Of a DNA stretch of 64,000 nucleotides, positions 22,001 to 31,160 are shown in pieces. How positions within the stretch are numbered: position 1 is the first letter of the stretch; every line of letters starts with the position of its first letter. A program made the translations under genes and the position numbers. Below the pieces are notes generated by a model, which searched no databases, was not told the DNA's origin, and saw only the letters and a program-made list of their open reading frames with translations. Origin of the DNA: Chitinophagaceae bacterium (GTDB lineage: Bacteria; Bacteroidota; Bacteroidia; Chitinophagales; Chitinophagaceae); contig JADKIE010000008.1 of NCBI GenBank assembly GCA_016721385.1, positions 124,001 to 188,000 on the forward strand, read 5' to 3'.

Positions 22001-22745
22001 CAAATATGGAGGTACACCAAACGTTACACCATCATTGCCTAATCAATACAGTGGGGGAGCTAACGAATATATAAACCCGGCAGATGTTGATATAGTTTGG
22101 AATGCTACGGATAACAGATGGGAGATTACATTGGATATAACCGGTTTCTCCGGATTTTATATACATACCAATCCAAATTTTGCTTTACCAATAGTAGTAA
22201 ACTACTTACAAGGTACCAAGCAAGGCGGCAGCCACAATTTAAATTGGAAAGTAACTTGTGCAAGTTCATCAAGTGCTACCATGGTATTAGAGCGTAGTGC
22301 AGATAACAGAAACTTTGCCGCCATTAATACTGTAACAGCCGATGCGTTGCGTTGTGCTCAACCATTTAACTACGTGGATGCAAGTCCGTTAGCAGGTGTT
22401 AACTATTACCGTTTACGCATTACCGATGCAAATGGTAAAGTAACCTACAGCAACACTATTGCTTTAGTAAACAAACTTAGTGGTGTAGAAATAGTAGGCA
22501 TAGCGCCCAACCCTGTAACAAGTGCAGGAGCCGCTACGTTAAATGTAGCCAGTGCACAACAGGGAACATTAAAAATTGTTGTTACAGATTTAGCCGGTCG
22601 TCAATTAATAACTCAAACCGAGAAGATAATTGCAGGCAGCAATCAAATACCAATGAACTTTGCTAAATTAAGTGGTGGTAGTTACCAGGTAACTGCTATA
22701 ACCGAAGATGGTAAAGCAACCAGTGTACGATTTATAAAACAATAA
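19090..22745 (+). CDS. Large secreted beta-helix protein with type IX sorting domain (island gene 3), frame breaks
   Basis: About 1,218 residues when joined. Signal peptide MKKIYLLLIAIITFAISGFAQ, opening motif GAAGTYTTLGGAIVAIN, one long beta-helix with many NNTI, VNNNIV and YNTI turns, closing with APDMGADEF near 21610. A domain reading NCERFNVLQPNGASPVSG...YNAEPYVQR...DITPATNA is also found in genes 1 and 2. The shared C-terminal module and sorting tail (PNPV...VRFIKQ) complete it. Breaks lie near 19350, 20790 and 21495; the last two are visible as overlapping frames. Location and role are as for the other island proteins, surface or released and ligand unknown. Confidence 0.83.
22188..22745 (+). 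repeat. Shared C-terminal module, copy in island gene 3
   Basis: Nearly base-identical to 18183-18737, with differences mostly silent or single residues (for example GGSHN for GSSHN, NFAAIN for SFTAIN). Confidence 0.9.
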
Positions 22746-22800
22746 TGCGTTAAAGAGATGTCTCTGCCATGGTTTTTGGCACACGAAACATTTACAATAA

Positions 22801-22832
22801 ACAAGAGGCTGCTCATTTGGGCAGCCTCTTGT
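22801..22832 (+). terminator. Terminator of island gene 3
   Basis: ACAAGAGGCTGC and GCAGCCTCTTGT form a perfect 12-base stem around TCATTTGG. It is a longer version of the gene 2 terminator. Confidence 0.9.
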
Positions 22833-22842
22833 AGTATGGGTA

Positions 22843-22891
22843 TGATAGACAGAGTTTATCAACCAATGCATCCTCGTCGGAGACGAGGACG
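22843..22891. repeat. Two-hairpin repeat, copy 2
   Basis: Hairpin A is TGATAGAC-AGA-GTTTATCA (22843-22861, with one G-U pair) and hairpin B is TCCTCGTC-GGA-GACGAGGA (22871-22889). Spacing and flanks equal copy 1. The base change in hairpin A keeps pairing as G-U, and the change next to hairpin B swaps GTCC...GGAT for ATCC...GGAC, so both keep the fold. Confidence 0.9.
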
Positions 22892-23281
22892 TAAGAGGAC
22901 GCAAGGGGCAAAACCAACAAGTACACCAACAAATACAAGTAGCTAAGTGCCATAAACATACGCTGTGCGGTTGTTAAGGCATGATTATTGTACTAAAATT
23001 ACCTATATAGATGAGTAAAGAATGTACGCCCACAAAACAAATATCAATAAATTAATTTTATTTTAAATATTTACTCAGCTCTGTTTTTAGCAATTTGTGC
23101 AAATCTTTACACAGAATTAATATGCAGCATACTAACCATTTTTAATAATAACCTAACTTGCATGTAGTTATTAAATTCATTTTGTTTAGTACCTTTATGT
23201 AAGTTATTTATACAATTTTTAATCACATTTTTTTGCATAGCAAAGTGATATTTTATTTAAAACCATTTTAATATTTTAAGC
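22892..23281. other. Intergenic stretch between island genes 3 and 4
   Basis: About 390 AT-rich bases with no open frame worth calling. It should hold the promoter of gene 4. The nearest candidate is TACCTTTA at 23190-23197, one mismatch from the -7 consensus, but without a well-placed -33 element. Confidence 0.5.
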
Positions 23282-26200
23282 ATGAAAAAAGTTTATTTTT
23301 TATTACTGTTAGTGTTGGGAAGCATGGGTGTTTGGGGGCAAGTGTTAACTGAAAATTTTAGTTATACTGCCGGACAACCTATAACCGCAAATGGTTGGAC
23401 TGCACATAATGCAGCCGGAACAAATGCAATTACTGTTACTTCACCGGGTTTAACTTATGCAGGGCATCCGGGTTCGGGAGTTGGTAATGCAGTAACGATG
23501 ACTACAACTGGCGAAGATGATAATAAAGCTTTATCGAGTGCAATAACTACAGGTAGTGCATATACTTCATTTTTAGTAAATGTAAGTGCAGCCCAAGCCA
23601 CCGGAGATTATTTTGTGGGCCTTCTTGCAACTACATCTACTTTTCCTATTAGAATCTATGCAAAATCAACAACCGGAGGTTTTTCTTTGGGATTAGTAAG
23701 AATGGCGCTGCAGGAATCAGTTATGAAACAACTGTAAGAACATTTGGTACTACGTATTTTATTGTAGCAAATTATATATACAATACAGGTACAGCTACAG
23801 ACGATGTAGTGAATTTATGGGTTAATCCTACCCTAGGTGCAGCTGAGCCTGCAGCAACCATTGCCAATGTAGGTGCTACCGGAGCAGATTTAGCTACAAT
23901 TATAGCATTTTATTTGCGTCAAGGTGCCGCAGCAAACGCACCAACGCAACAAGTAGATGCAATTTTAGTTGGTACTACTTGGGCACAGGTTACCCCACTA
24001 GCAGGTGGCCCAACAATTTCTGTAACTCCTTCAACACTTACTGGTTTTACTGCCTTATCAGGCGTACCTACTGCCGAGCAAACTTATACGGTTGATGGTG
24101 CAAGCCTAACTAATGATATTGTAATTACACCGCCTGTTGGGTTCGAAATAGCAACTGTAACTGGCGGACCTTATACAGTAAACCCTAGCTTTATTACTTT
24201 AACACAATCTGGTGGAACGGTTCCATCTACCACAATATACGTACGTATGAACTCTACTACAGTAGGGACAAATACAGGTAATATAACACATACAAGTGCA
24301 GGCTCTAATAATCCAAATGTTTCGTTAACCGGTAGTGTTATTACTACCGAACCAACGGTACAAAGTGCAATTACTATTCCTGTACCAACCGTTACTACAA
24401 ACAGTATGGTGGTAAATTTTGGTGGAGGCGATGGTGCAAAACGTATTTTAGTTGCAAGATCGGGCTCTGCCGTAAACAGTGACCCTGTTGATGGAACAAC
24501 CTATACTGCAAACTCAATATTTGGAGCCGGTACTCAAATTGGTACAGGTAATTATGTAGTATATACTGGTACAGGTAACACTGTTACTGTAACAGGGTTA
24601 GCTCCAACAACCACTTACCATTTTGCCGTATATGAATACAATGATGTAAACACCGCTGGTGCAGAAAATTATTTAACTGTAGCACCAGGTTTAGGAAATG
24701 CAACAACTTTATCTACCGATGGCGACTTTAGATCAATAGCTACAGGCAACTGGAGCGATATTGCTATTTGGCAAGAAAGAGTAGCTAATAATTGGGTAGC
24801 AGCTACCACTGCACCTTTGGCAACTACAAATGTTTATATTCAGGCCGCACATACTGTAACAGTTGATATAGCCACAGCTACATGTAATGATTTACACATA
24901 AATGCTGCTGCTTCATCTGTTTTAGCCATTGGCACAAATACGGTTGAAGTAAATGGTAAGCTTAGAGCTTATACCGGAACAGCTGTTATTGCTACAGGAC
25001 CTGATGGAACATTTTATACCGGCCAAACAAGTACTACCGGTGTTGGTAGCTCATGTATAACATCAACTGCAGGTAGTGGTAAAATGAAAGTTGTGGGTAA
25101 TACCAGAACTTTACAGCTACAGGCGAATGGGGTAATAATCCTCCGGGATGGGATATTGAATTTGCACCTGCTGCAGGGCAAATACTAACCATGCAAACAG
25201 GCTTTAAAGCAGCAAATATTACAGTGGCATCTGGTACGTTGCTTAATACCAATACAGATTTAAGGCCAGATGGTGGTGGAGCAGGCTTGGGCTCAGTAAC
25301 CGTTAAAAGCGGTGCAACATTACAGTTTTCAAATATTTTAATTAGTATACAACGAGTAGGAACTGGTAGTGGTACATCGCATTTTGGAACATTAACTGTA
25401 GAGGCCGGAGGTATTATGGAATTTTCTGGTACCAGTAGCCCGGTTATAGGTGCTGCAACATTTGCCTTAAATGGCACTGTAATTTACAGCGGTGCCGGCA
25501 ATCAAACATTAGCTATTAGAGGAACAAATACCGGAGGTGTACAACCTAATACTTACACAAACCTTACCATTGATGGCGGAGGAAATAAAACTTTGCCTTT
25601 CCCTATAGCAATTAATGGTACATTAAATTTAATCTCGGGATATGTAATAAACAATATTACCGATTTACTTACTATGAATTCAGGATCTTCAGCAACAGGA
25701 GCTTCTAATTCAAGTTTTGTTAATGGCCCTGTTGCCAAAACAGGTAGTACAAATTTTGAATTTCCGGTAGGTAAAACCGGTACAGGTTATGTGCCTATTT
25801 CAATTGGTAATTTAAGTGCCTCCGAAACATTTACTGCGGAGTATATAAGAGCAGATGCTTTAGGATTAGGTACAATAACAGCACCTGGTTTAGCAAAGGT
25901 TAGCCGTTGCGAATACTGGACCCTTAACAGAACAGGTGCTGCAACCACTGCTGATGTTACCTTACATTGGAGTGCTGTAAACAACTGTGGCGTTTTACCG
26001 TATATTGTTCAAATGGCCGATTTAACTGTAGCTCATTTTGACGGAACAAATTGGGATGCTTTTGGCCCTGCCGGCTTAACTACGGGATTACCTGCTGCAG
26101 GTACAGTTACTTGGCAAAATGTTAGCACTTTTAGTCCTTTTACCATTGGTAGCATAAGCTTTTTAAATCCATTACCAATAGTAGTAAACTATTTACAAGG

Positions 26201-26731
26201 CACTAAACAGGGCAGCAGCCATCATTTAAATTGGAAAGTTACTTGCAACAGTACACCAACAGCTACCATGGTATTAGAGCGTAGTGCAGATAACAGAAAC
26301 TTTGCCGCCATTAATACTGTAACAGCCGATGCGTTGCGTTGTGCACAACCATTTAATTATGTTGATGCAAGTCCGTTAGCAGGCGTTAACTATTATCGTT
26401 TACGCATTACCGATGCAAATGGTAAAGTAACGTTTAGTAATACTATTGCTATGGTTAACAAATTAAGCGGTATAGCAATTGTTGGTATAACCAAACCCGG
26501 TAACAAGTGCAGGAGCCGCTACATTAAGTGTAGCAAGTGCTCAGCAAGGAACATTGCAACTTTGCGGTTAGCGATATTGCTGGCCGTCGTTTATTAACTC
26601 AAACCGAGAAGATAATAGCAGGCAGCAATCAAATACCAATGAACTTTGCTAAATTAAGTGGAGGTAGTTACCAGATAACTGCTATCACCGAAGATGGTAA
26701 AGCCACCAGTGTACGTTTTGTAAAACAATAA
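23282..26731 (+). CDS. Large secreted multidomain protein with type IX sorting domain (island gene 4), frame breaks
   Basis: About 1,150 residues when joined. Signal peptide MKKVYFLLLLVLGSMGVWGQ. The N-terminal domain starts VLTENFSYTAGQ and ends near TTWAQVTP, a layout seen in bacterial lectin-like or lamin-tail-like modules (from memory, not checked). It is followed by sandwich repeats (TVDGASLTNDIVITPPVGFEI; PTTTYHFAVYEYND, fibronectin-III-like) and a strand-rich region with VEVNGKL and LTVEAGGIMEF. The body is unrelated to genes 1-3, yet the last 185 residues are the same module. Breaks near 23700, 25130, 26490 (two bases) and 26567. All but the body suggest the same secretion route. Confidence 0.8.
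26175..26731 (+). repeat. Shared C-terminal module, copy in island gene 4
   Basis: Long stretches match the copies in genes 2 and 3 base for base (for example around 26270-26340 and 26590-26731), interrupted by patches that differ (around 26215-26262). The patchy pattern is what partial gene conversion would leave. Confidence 0.85.
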
Positions 26732-26771
26732 TTTCTTTGCCATGGTTTGTGGCATACGAAACATTTATAAT

Positions 26772-26803
26772 AAAAGTGGCTGCTCAATTGAGCAGCCACT
26801 TTT
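26772..26803. terminator. Terminator between island gene 4 and the sigma/anti-sigma pair
   Basis: AAAAGTGGCTGCTCAA and TTGAGCAGCCACTTTT make a perfect 16-base palindrome with A- and T-runs on the two sides, able to stop transcription from both directions. Its core GGCTGCTCA resembles the other island terminators. Confidence 0.92.
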
Positions 26804-26823
26804 TATTGTATAATTATCAAAGT

Positions 26824-27182
26824 TTAAGGGATAAATTTCTTAACTAAAACATAGCCTAATATACATAAAAGCAAAAGCAGGATGATGCTAAAATAAACCC
26901 AGGGTTCATCTTTAAGCTTTCTTTTTTCTTTTCTGGTTTTCTTTTTTGTATTTGCCTTTGTAAGTCGTGGTTTAATTGGTTAACATAAGCAGACAAATCT
27001 TTTTTATTATTAAAACTACTTAAACCTTCTACGGCATCATTTACAAAAGGATCATCTGCCATTTGCTTTTCTACCTCATGGGCCTCGGTATTGGGCAATT
27101 GTTTATTTAAATAGTCAAGGAGCTTATCTTGTTCTATTTCTTTGTTTAAATTAGATAATATGTCTTTTAAATTATCGCTCAT
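26824..27182 (-). CDS. Small membrane protein paired with the ECF sigma factor, probable anti-sigma factor
   Basis: It starts MSDNLKDILSNLNK, is helical and charged for about 80 residues, then has one predicted membrane helix. The open frame stops at 26856, but one indel near 26905 restores DEPWVYFSIILLLLLC and a tail GYVLVKKFIP ending at 26824. Its start overlaps the end of the sigma gene by 11 bases, so translation is likely coupled. A small single-span partner next to an ECF sigma gene suggests an anti-sigma role. No zinc-type anti-sigma motif is visible, so the role is inferred from context. Confidence 0.7.
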
Positions 27183-27792
27183 TTTGTTGTAATCGTTCCA
27201 TTATCAATTTTAAATTTCTTTTGCCATTTTGTATATGGCTTTTTACCTGCAGCAGGGTATAGGAGGTTTGCTCCGTAATTTCCTGATAACTTTTTTTCTG
27301 TAAATAAAACAAAGTTATACATTGCTGTTGTTCGGTGTTTAATTGTTGCAAAGCCATAGCCATATTATCCAAAGCCTTATCTTTTACAATATACTCATTT
27401 TTGTCTTCTGCTTCATAAGGTGTAGCTATAAACTGTTCGTTTAGTTCGGTAGTATATTTGCCTTTATCTCTAAGTTTCATCAGGCAATGGTTTTTGGCAA
27501 CCATGTATAACCAACTTTTAAAATATTCAACTTTATATTTTTGCAATTCGTTAATTGCCTTTAAAAAAACCTGTTGTACACCGTCTTTAGCTTCTTCTTC
27601 ATTTTTTAAATACTTCATGCAAACACCCAACAATAAAATAGTATAGCGTTGTAATAATATGCCAAGCCACTCATTATTTTTATCGGCATAAAACCGTTCT
27701 AATAATTCGTTATCGGTAATAGTATCGTATTTATTGGTTATCAAGTTTAATACAACAATTGTTTTATGCTGATAAGATGTAAACTTAAGCAA
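27172..27792 (-). CDS. ECF-type RNA polymerase sigma factor
   Basis: It holds sigma region 2 (DNELLERFYADKNNEWLG, LKNEEEAKDGVQQVFLKAI, FKSWLYMVAKNHCLMKLRD) and region 4 (QLNTEQQQCITLFYLQKKSYQEIT, LLQVKSHIQNGKRNLK), the standard two-domain ECF layout without regions 1 and 3. The annotated start is a TTG at 27792 and the true start may lie 20-25 codons later, near ITDNELLE. It directs RNA polymerase to a small regulon, which cannot be named from sequence. Two genes form one unit with the membrane partner. Confidence 0.88.
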   Translation of the reverse strand: MLKFTSYQHKTIVVLNLITNKYDTITDNELLERFYADKNNEWLGILLQRYTILLLGVCMKYLKNEEEAKDGVQQVFLKAINELQKYKVEYFKSWLYMVAKNHCLMKLRDKGKYTTELNEQFIATPYEAEDKNEYIVKDKALDNMAMALQQLNTEQQQCITLFYLQKKSYQEITEQTSYTLLQVKSHIQNGKRNLKLIMERLQQNER

Positions 27793-27822
27793 ATTCCATA
27801 ATTTAGATGAACAAATAGATGT

Positions 27823-28593
27823 ATGAAATATTTTGTATGCTGCGTTCCTGTAGCACCCGTAAGGTTACTTGCTAATCATAAAGCTGAAATGACAAGCCAA
27901 TTATTGTTTGGCGAATATTGCATTGTGGAAGAAGAGGATAAATTGGGTTGGGCTAAAATTACTGTAAAGCAGGATGGATATACAGGCTGGTGCCAGCTAT
28001 CGCATATTACAAACGTAACCGAAAGAGAATATACCGGAGCAAATAATTTTTTGGCAGCCGATTGGATAAATAAGCTGTCGTATAATGGTCAACAGATGTA
28101 TGTTCCCTTGGGAAGTTTGTTAGTGGCAGATAAAACAAGCAGTAGTTTTTGGCAGCAAAACAAGATTGACTATTTGGGAACAGTATGGAAAGCGGAAGAT
28201 TTTGAAACCAACGAATCAACAATCAGGCATATTGCATTTAAGGTTATAAACACTCCCTATTTATGGGGTGGCCGATCGGTATTTGGAATTGATTGTAGTG
28301 GGTTTACACAATTAGTATATAAATTTTTGGAGATACATTTGTTACGGGATGCTCATTTGCAGGTAACTCAAGGTACAACCGTTGCTTTTTTACAAGAAGC
28401 TAAATGCGGTGATCTGGCATTTTTTGATGATGAAAATGGCGCTATCATTCATGTAGGCATTTTACTTAATTCATTTGAAATTATACATGCCTCCGGTAAA
28501 GTACGTATTGATAAAATAGATAACGAAGGAATTATTAATAGCGATACCGGGCTACGTACTCAAGCACTCAGGATTATAAAACGCTATTTTTAA
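27823..28593 (+). CDS. NlpC/P60 family cysteine peptidase with SH3-like domain
   Basis: The 256-residue protein has an N-terminal SH3-like region (about 1-70) and a C-terminal NlpC/P60 domain. The catalytic Cys is in DCSGF (Cys158), the general-base His in IIHVGIL (His210), and the third polar residue in IIHASG (His222). PYLWGGRS just ahead of the Cys is typical. These enzymes cut peptide stems of peptidoglycan (gamma-D-Glu-diamino acid bonds). There is no clear signal peptide at the present start, so a cytoplasmic muropeptide-recycling role is possible. It diverges from the sigma gene. Confidence 0.9.
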   Translation: MKYFVCCVPVAPVRLLANHKAEMTSQLLFGEYCIVEEEDKLGWAKITVKQDGYTGWCQLSHITNVTEREYTGANNFLAADWINKLSYNGQQMYVPLGSLLVADKTSSSFWQQNKIDYLGTVWKAEDFETNESTIRHIAFKVINTPYLWGGRSVFGIDCSGFTQLVYKFLEIHLLRDAHLQVTQGTTVAFLQEAKCGDLAFFDDENGAIIHVGILLNSFEIIHASGKVRIDKIDNEGIINSDTGLRTQALRIIKRYF

Positions 28594-29063
28594 GTAACAT
28601 CATTTTTATCAACAGATAAAGTAGTTGGCTTAATAACAGCGGCATTGTTTTTTGCCGCAGCATTGGTTTTTGGCTTATCTAAAAACAACATTTTAATGGC
28701 AATTAAAATTAATAATACTGCAAATATTTTTTTTACGGTATCCTGTGGTAGGCTTAGAGCTACTTTGCTTCCAAAATAGCTGCCAACCAAAAAGCCAACA
28801 GCTAAAATAGCTACTACTCTAAAATCAACATGACCTTGTTTGTAATACTGTAATACACCTAAAATACCAACCGGCAGCATGATAAGGCCAAGCGATGTGC
28901 CTTGTGCTGTTTTTTGGCTAAAGCCAATAAAATAAACCAATGCAGGCACAATAATTATACCACCACCTACACCAACCATGCCGCCCAGCATACCTGCAGC
29001 AATGCCTACCAGTATTATTATTAGTATTGTTTGTGTATCCATTTTTATTTTTTTATGAAACAT
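28590..29063 (-). CDS. TauE/SafE-family membrane permease, single-repeat short form
   Basis: Four predicted membrane segments with the family pattern GMLGGMVGVGGGIIIVPALVYF and TAQGTSLGLIMLP. TauE/SafE transporters export sulfite or other organic sulfur anions and usually have two such repeats; this one has only one, at about 120-157 residues, and might work as a dimer. The ATG at 29063 overlaps the ppa stop (TAATG); a second ATG at 29042 begins MDTQTILI and looks better as the membrane start. The tail of about 35 residues is low complexity (TNAAAKNNAAV). Confidence 0.8.
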   Translation of the reverse strand: MFHKKIKMDTQTILIIILVGIAAGMLGGMVGVGGGIIIVPALVYFIGFSQKTAQGTSLGLIMLPVGILGVLQYYKQGHVDFRVVAILAVGFLVGSYFGSKVALSLPQDTVKKIFAVLLILIAIKMLFLDKPKTNAAAKNNAAVIKPTTLSVDKNDVT

Positions 29064-29604
29064 TAGCTGAATTTTTCGGCATACATATTTATAGCATCGT
29101 CAATAATTTTGTAAGCTTTTTCTTTTGATTGAAATTCATCAATTTCAACAACTTTATGTTGCAATACTTTGTATTGTTCAAAAAATTCTTTAACACCGCA
29201 ATAAAATAGGGCGGTAAATCATTTATACATTTTATATGGTTTACAGCAGGGTCGCTGCTGGCAACAGCAATAATTTTATCATCTACTTCGCCATTGTCAA
29301 TCATTTGCATATTGCCAATTACTGTAGCTTCTACCAAACAAAGTGGTTGAATACTTTCGCTGCACATTACCAATATATCTAAAGGGTCACCATCATAACC
29401 TAAGGTTTGGGGTATAAAGCCGTAGTTAATAGGGTAGTGAAAAGACGAATAAATTACTCTGTCTAATTTTAGTAAGCCGGTAACTTTATCAACTTCGTAT
29501 TTGGCTTTTGTGCCTTGCGGTATTTCAATTAAGCCATTAACAATTTGCGGAGCTTTTGCTCCGTAATGAGCGCCATGCCATGGATGAAGTGTATGTGTAT
29601 TCAT
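29063..29604 (-). CDS. ppa: Inorganic pyrophosphatase, one frame break
   Basis: The enzyme hydrolyses pyrophosphate and so drives biosynthesis forward. Signature residues are present: GLIEIPQGTKAKYEVDK, YPINYGFIPQT and the metal-binding DGDPLDILV. After LKNFF the frame is lost near 29190; in the next frame it continues KVLQHKVVEIDEFQSKEKAY and ends NMYAEKFS with the stop at 29063. The start MNTHTLHPWH at 29604 is preferred over an upstream start at 29619. ppa is generally essential, so the break is likely an error. Confidence 0.92.
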
Positions 29605-29624
29605 ATTAATTTGTAGCAATTATT

Positions 29625-29970
29625 TTAAAACCTAAAAGTAGCAGTAATACCCAGTATTACGCTTAACGCAATATAACTTAATGCAGTTAAAGCTTTACCG
29701 CTTTGCAGCAATTGTACATTTTCTAATGCAAAGGCACTAAATGTGGTAAAACCTCCACAAATACCTGTAGCTAAAAACAATTTCCAGTTATTATCAAAGC
29801 CATTATTTTTAAGCTGAACGCTATAAAAATACCTATAGCAAAACTCCTAAAATATTAACTGTAAAAGTGGCAAACGGAAATGTTTTAGCTGCAAGCAACA
29901 AAGAAATAAAATAGCGTACAATTGAACCTAGTGCACCGCCCAGACCAACAAGTAAGACGTTTTTTAACAT
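29625..29970 (-). CDS. crcB: CrcB/Fluc fluoride channel, one frame break
   Basis: This gene is missed if one looks only for long open frames. From the ATG at 29970 it reads MLKNVLLVGLGGALGSIVRYFIS, the usual N-terminus with the conserved GGxxGxxxRY. After FTVNILG a missing G near 29840 breaks the frame. It continues SFAIGIFIAFSLKNN, then ATGICGGFTTFSAFALE, which carries the conserved GGFTTFS signature of the channel, and ends GITATFRF at 29625. About 115 residues and four membrane helices match the family. It removes fluoride from the cytoplasm as a dual-topology dimer. No fluoride riboswitch was recognised upstream. Confidence 0.88.
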
Positions 29971-29971
29971 G

Positions 29972-30373
29972 CTATTGGTTTTCGTTAAAGGTGTATTTTA
30001 AATCTACCTGCCATTTATTATTTTGCCAAACCAGTTTTATTTTTTGTTTTATTTCTTTTTTGTACGAGTTAGAATAGTTGAAAATATGAACACTATCATT
30101 TAGTGCAACTATTTCATTCATATTAATATTGGCTTCTTTAAATTTTGCCAGCTCAGCCTTGTCTTTCTTTTCGTACTCTTGTTTAAATCGTTCAAAGTAC
30201 TGCATATTTGGTCATCTTTTAATAAAAAGGCTCAGCCAGGCCAAATTTATTGTCTAAAATGTTTCTGATAAAGTGGTTGCCACATCGGTATCGGTTGTTG
30301 GCACCTGGGTTGATTTGGTAGTGCAGCCAAAAAGCATAATACCGCAAATAAAAAGGGAGAATATTTTATACAT
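29972..30373 (-). CDS. Hypothetical lipoprotein, frame broken
   Basis: The ATG at 30373 begins MYKIFSLFICGIMLFGC, a lipoprotein signal with Cys17. After about 38 residues the frame is lost (near 30255), and an open frame of 77 residues (QYFERFKQEYEKKDKAEL...WQVDLKYTFNENQ) ends one base before the crcB start. I join them as one protein of about 130 residues. The last part, with KIKLVWQNNKWQVDLKY, resembles the strand at the end of NTF2-like or DUF4878-like lipoproteins. Function unknown. Confidence 0.6.
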
Positions 30374-30408
30374 ACTTAAAGGTAAACATCTTTAAATAAA
30401 GCTAATAA

Positions 30409-30437
30409 AAAAGCATCCATTTTTTATGGATGCTTTT
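30409..30437. terminator. Terminator after the DUF4878-like gene
   Basis: AAAAGCATCCAT and ATGGATGCTTTT form a 12-base stem around TTTTT, with A- and T-runs, on the exit side of the minus-strand gene at 30456-31064. Confidence 0.9.
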
Positions 30438-30455
30438 AAAATATATAAACAGGTA

Positions 30456-31064
30456 TTATTTTTTCTCCTTCATGGCATCTTCAAATTCTTTGGCCAATTT
30501 CTCAATATTATCCTTATTGTTTTTCATAGTTTCAATAAACTTCTTGGTTTTTTCATCCAGAGAATCAAGCTTTAAATTATTAAGTTTATCAAGCCCTTTT
30601 TGTAAGCTATCCGATATGTTTACATTATCTAAATTAACGCCTTCTTTTCCAGCCATATTCATTCCGGTTGATAGTAGGGAGATTTTCCAAACACCGTCTT
30701 CTTTTACAAGTTTAAATGTTTGTGTGGTAGTTTTGTCTTTTTCTTTAACATCCACATTTACGCTGGCTTTATCACCTTCAATTTTTTCATCCTTTACAGT
30801 AAAAGATACATCTTTAGATTTTTCTATAAACTCATTCTTTAGTTTATCCGTAGCATCTTTTTCATTTCCAAATGTTTTGGCAATGCTTTCTGCCATCTCA
30901 AGCATTTGTATATCCGACTTTGTTACAAATTTTTTGATAGATGTTACATCTCCTTTTTTCATGGCATCTAAAAATGCATTTACTGCACCTGATGGGCCCG
31001 ATGAATTTGTTTTACAACTAAAAAGTACTATTGACAAGGCTAGTACACTTAAAATCTTTTTCAT
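30456..31064 (-). CDS. DUF4878-like lipoprotein
   Basis: 202 residues with the lipoprotein signal MKKILSVLALSIVLFSC. GPSGAVNAFLDAMKKGDVTSIKKFVT and KEDGVWKISL are the entry helix and final strand of the NTF2-like fold of DUF4878. The last 60 residues are charged helix (LDKLNNLKLDSLDEKTKKFIETM). Periplasmic, membrane-anchored; function unknown. An open frame of 248 codons on the opposite strand is a shadow of this gene. Confidence 0.75.
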   Translation of the reverse strand: MKKILSVLALSIVLFSCKTNSSGPSGAVNAFLDAMKKGDVTSIKKFVTKSDIQMLEMAESIAKTFGNEKDATDKLKNEFIEKSKDVSFTVKDEKIEGDKASVNVDVKEKDKTTTQTFKLVKEDGVWKISLLSTGMNMAGKEGVNLDNVNISDSLQKGLDKLNNLKLDSLDEKTKKFIETMKNNKDNIEKLAKEFEDAMKEKK

Positions 31065-31131
31065 TATTTATTTTTTAAGGTTTATTAATATTATTATGAT
31101 ACAAGGTATAAATATTTATAATATTGGCAAT

Positions 31132-31159
31132 AAAAAAGGCAACTTAAGTTGCCTTTTTT
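31132..31159. terminator. Terminator after phoH
   Basis: AAAAAAGGCAACTT and AAGTTGCCTTTTTT form a perfect palindrome directly after the phoH stop. Confidence 0.93.
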
Positions 31160-31160
31160 A

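Noticed and set aside
18821..22891. Insertion sequence at the paired hairpins
   Set aside because: No transposase reading frame, no target-site duplication and no longer inverted ends are present; only the short hairpin block is repeated.
8145..26731. Dense short repeats in the island, possibly a CRISPR array or satellite
   Set aside because: The repeats are codon-level (Asn, Thr, Gly and Ala rich turns of beta-helices), keep the reading frame and lack fixed repeat-spacer spacing.
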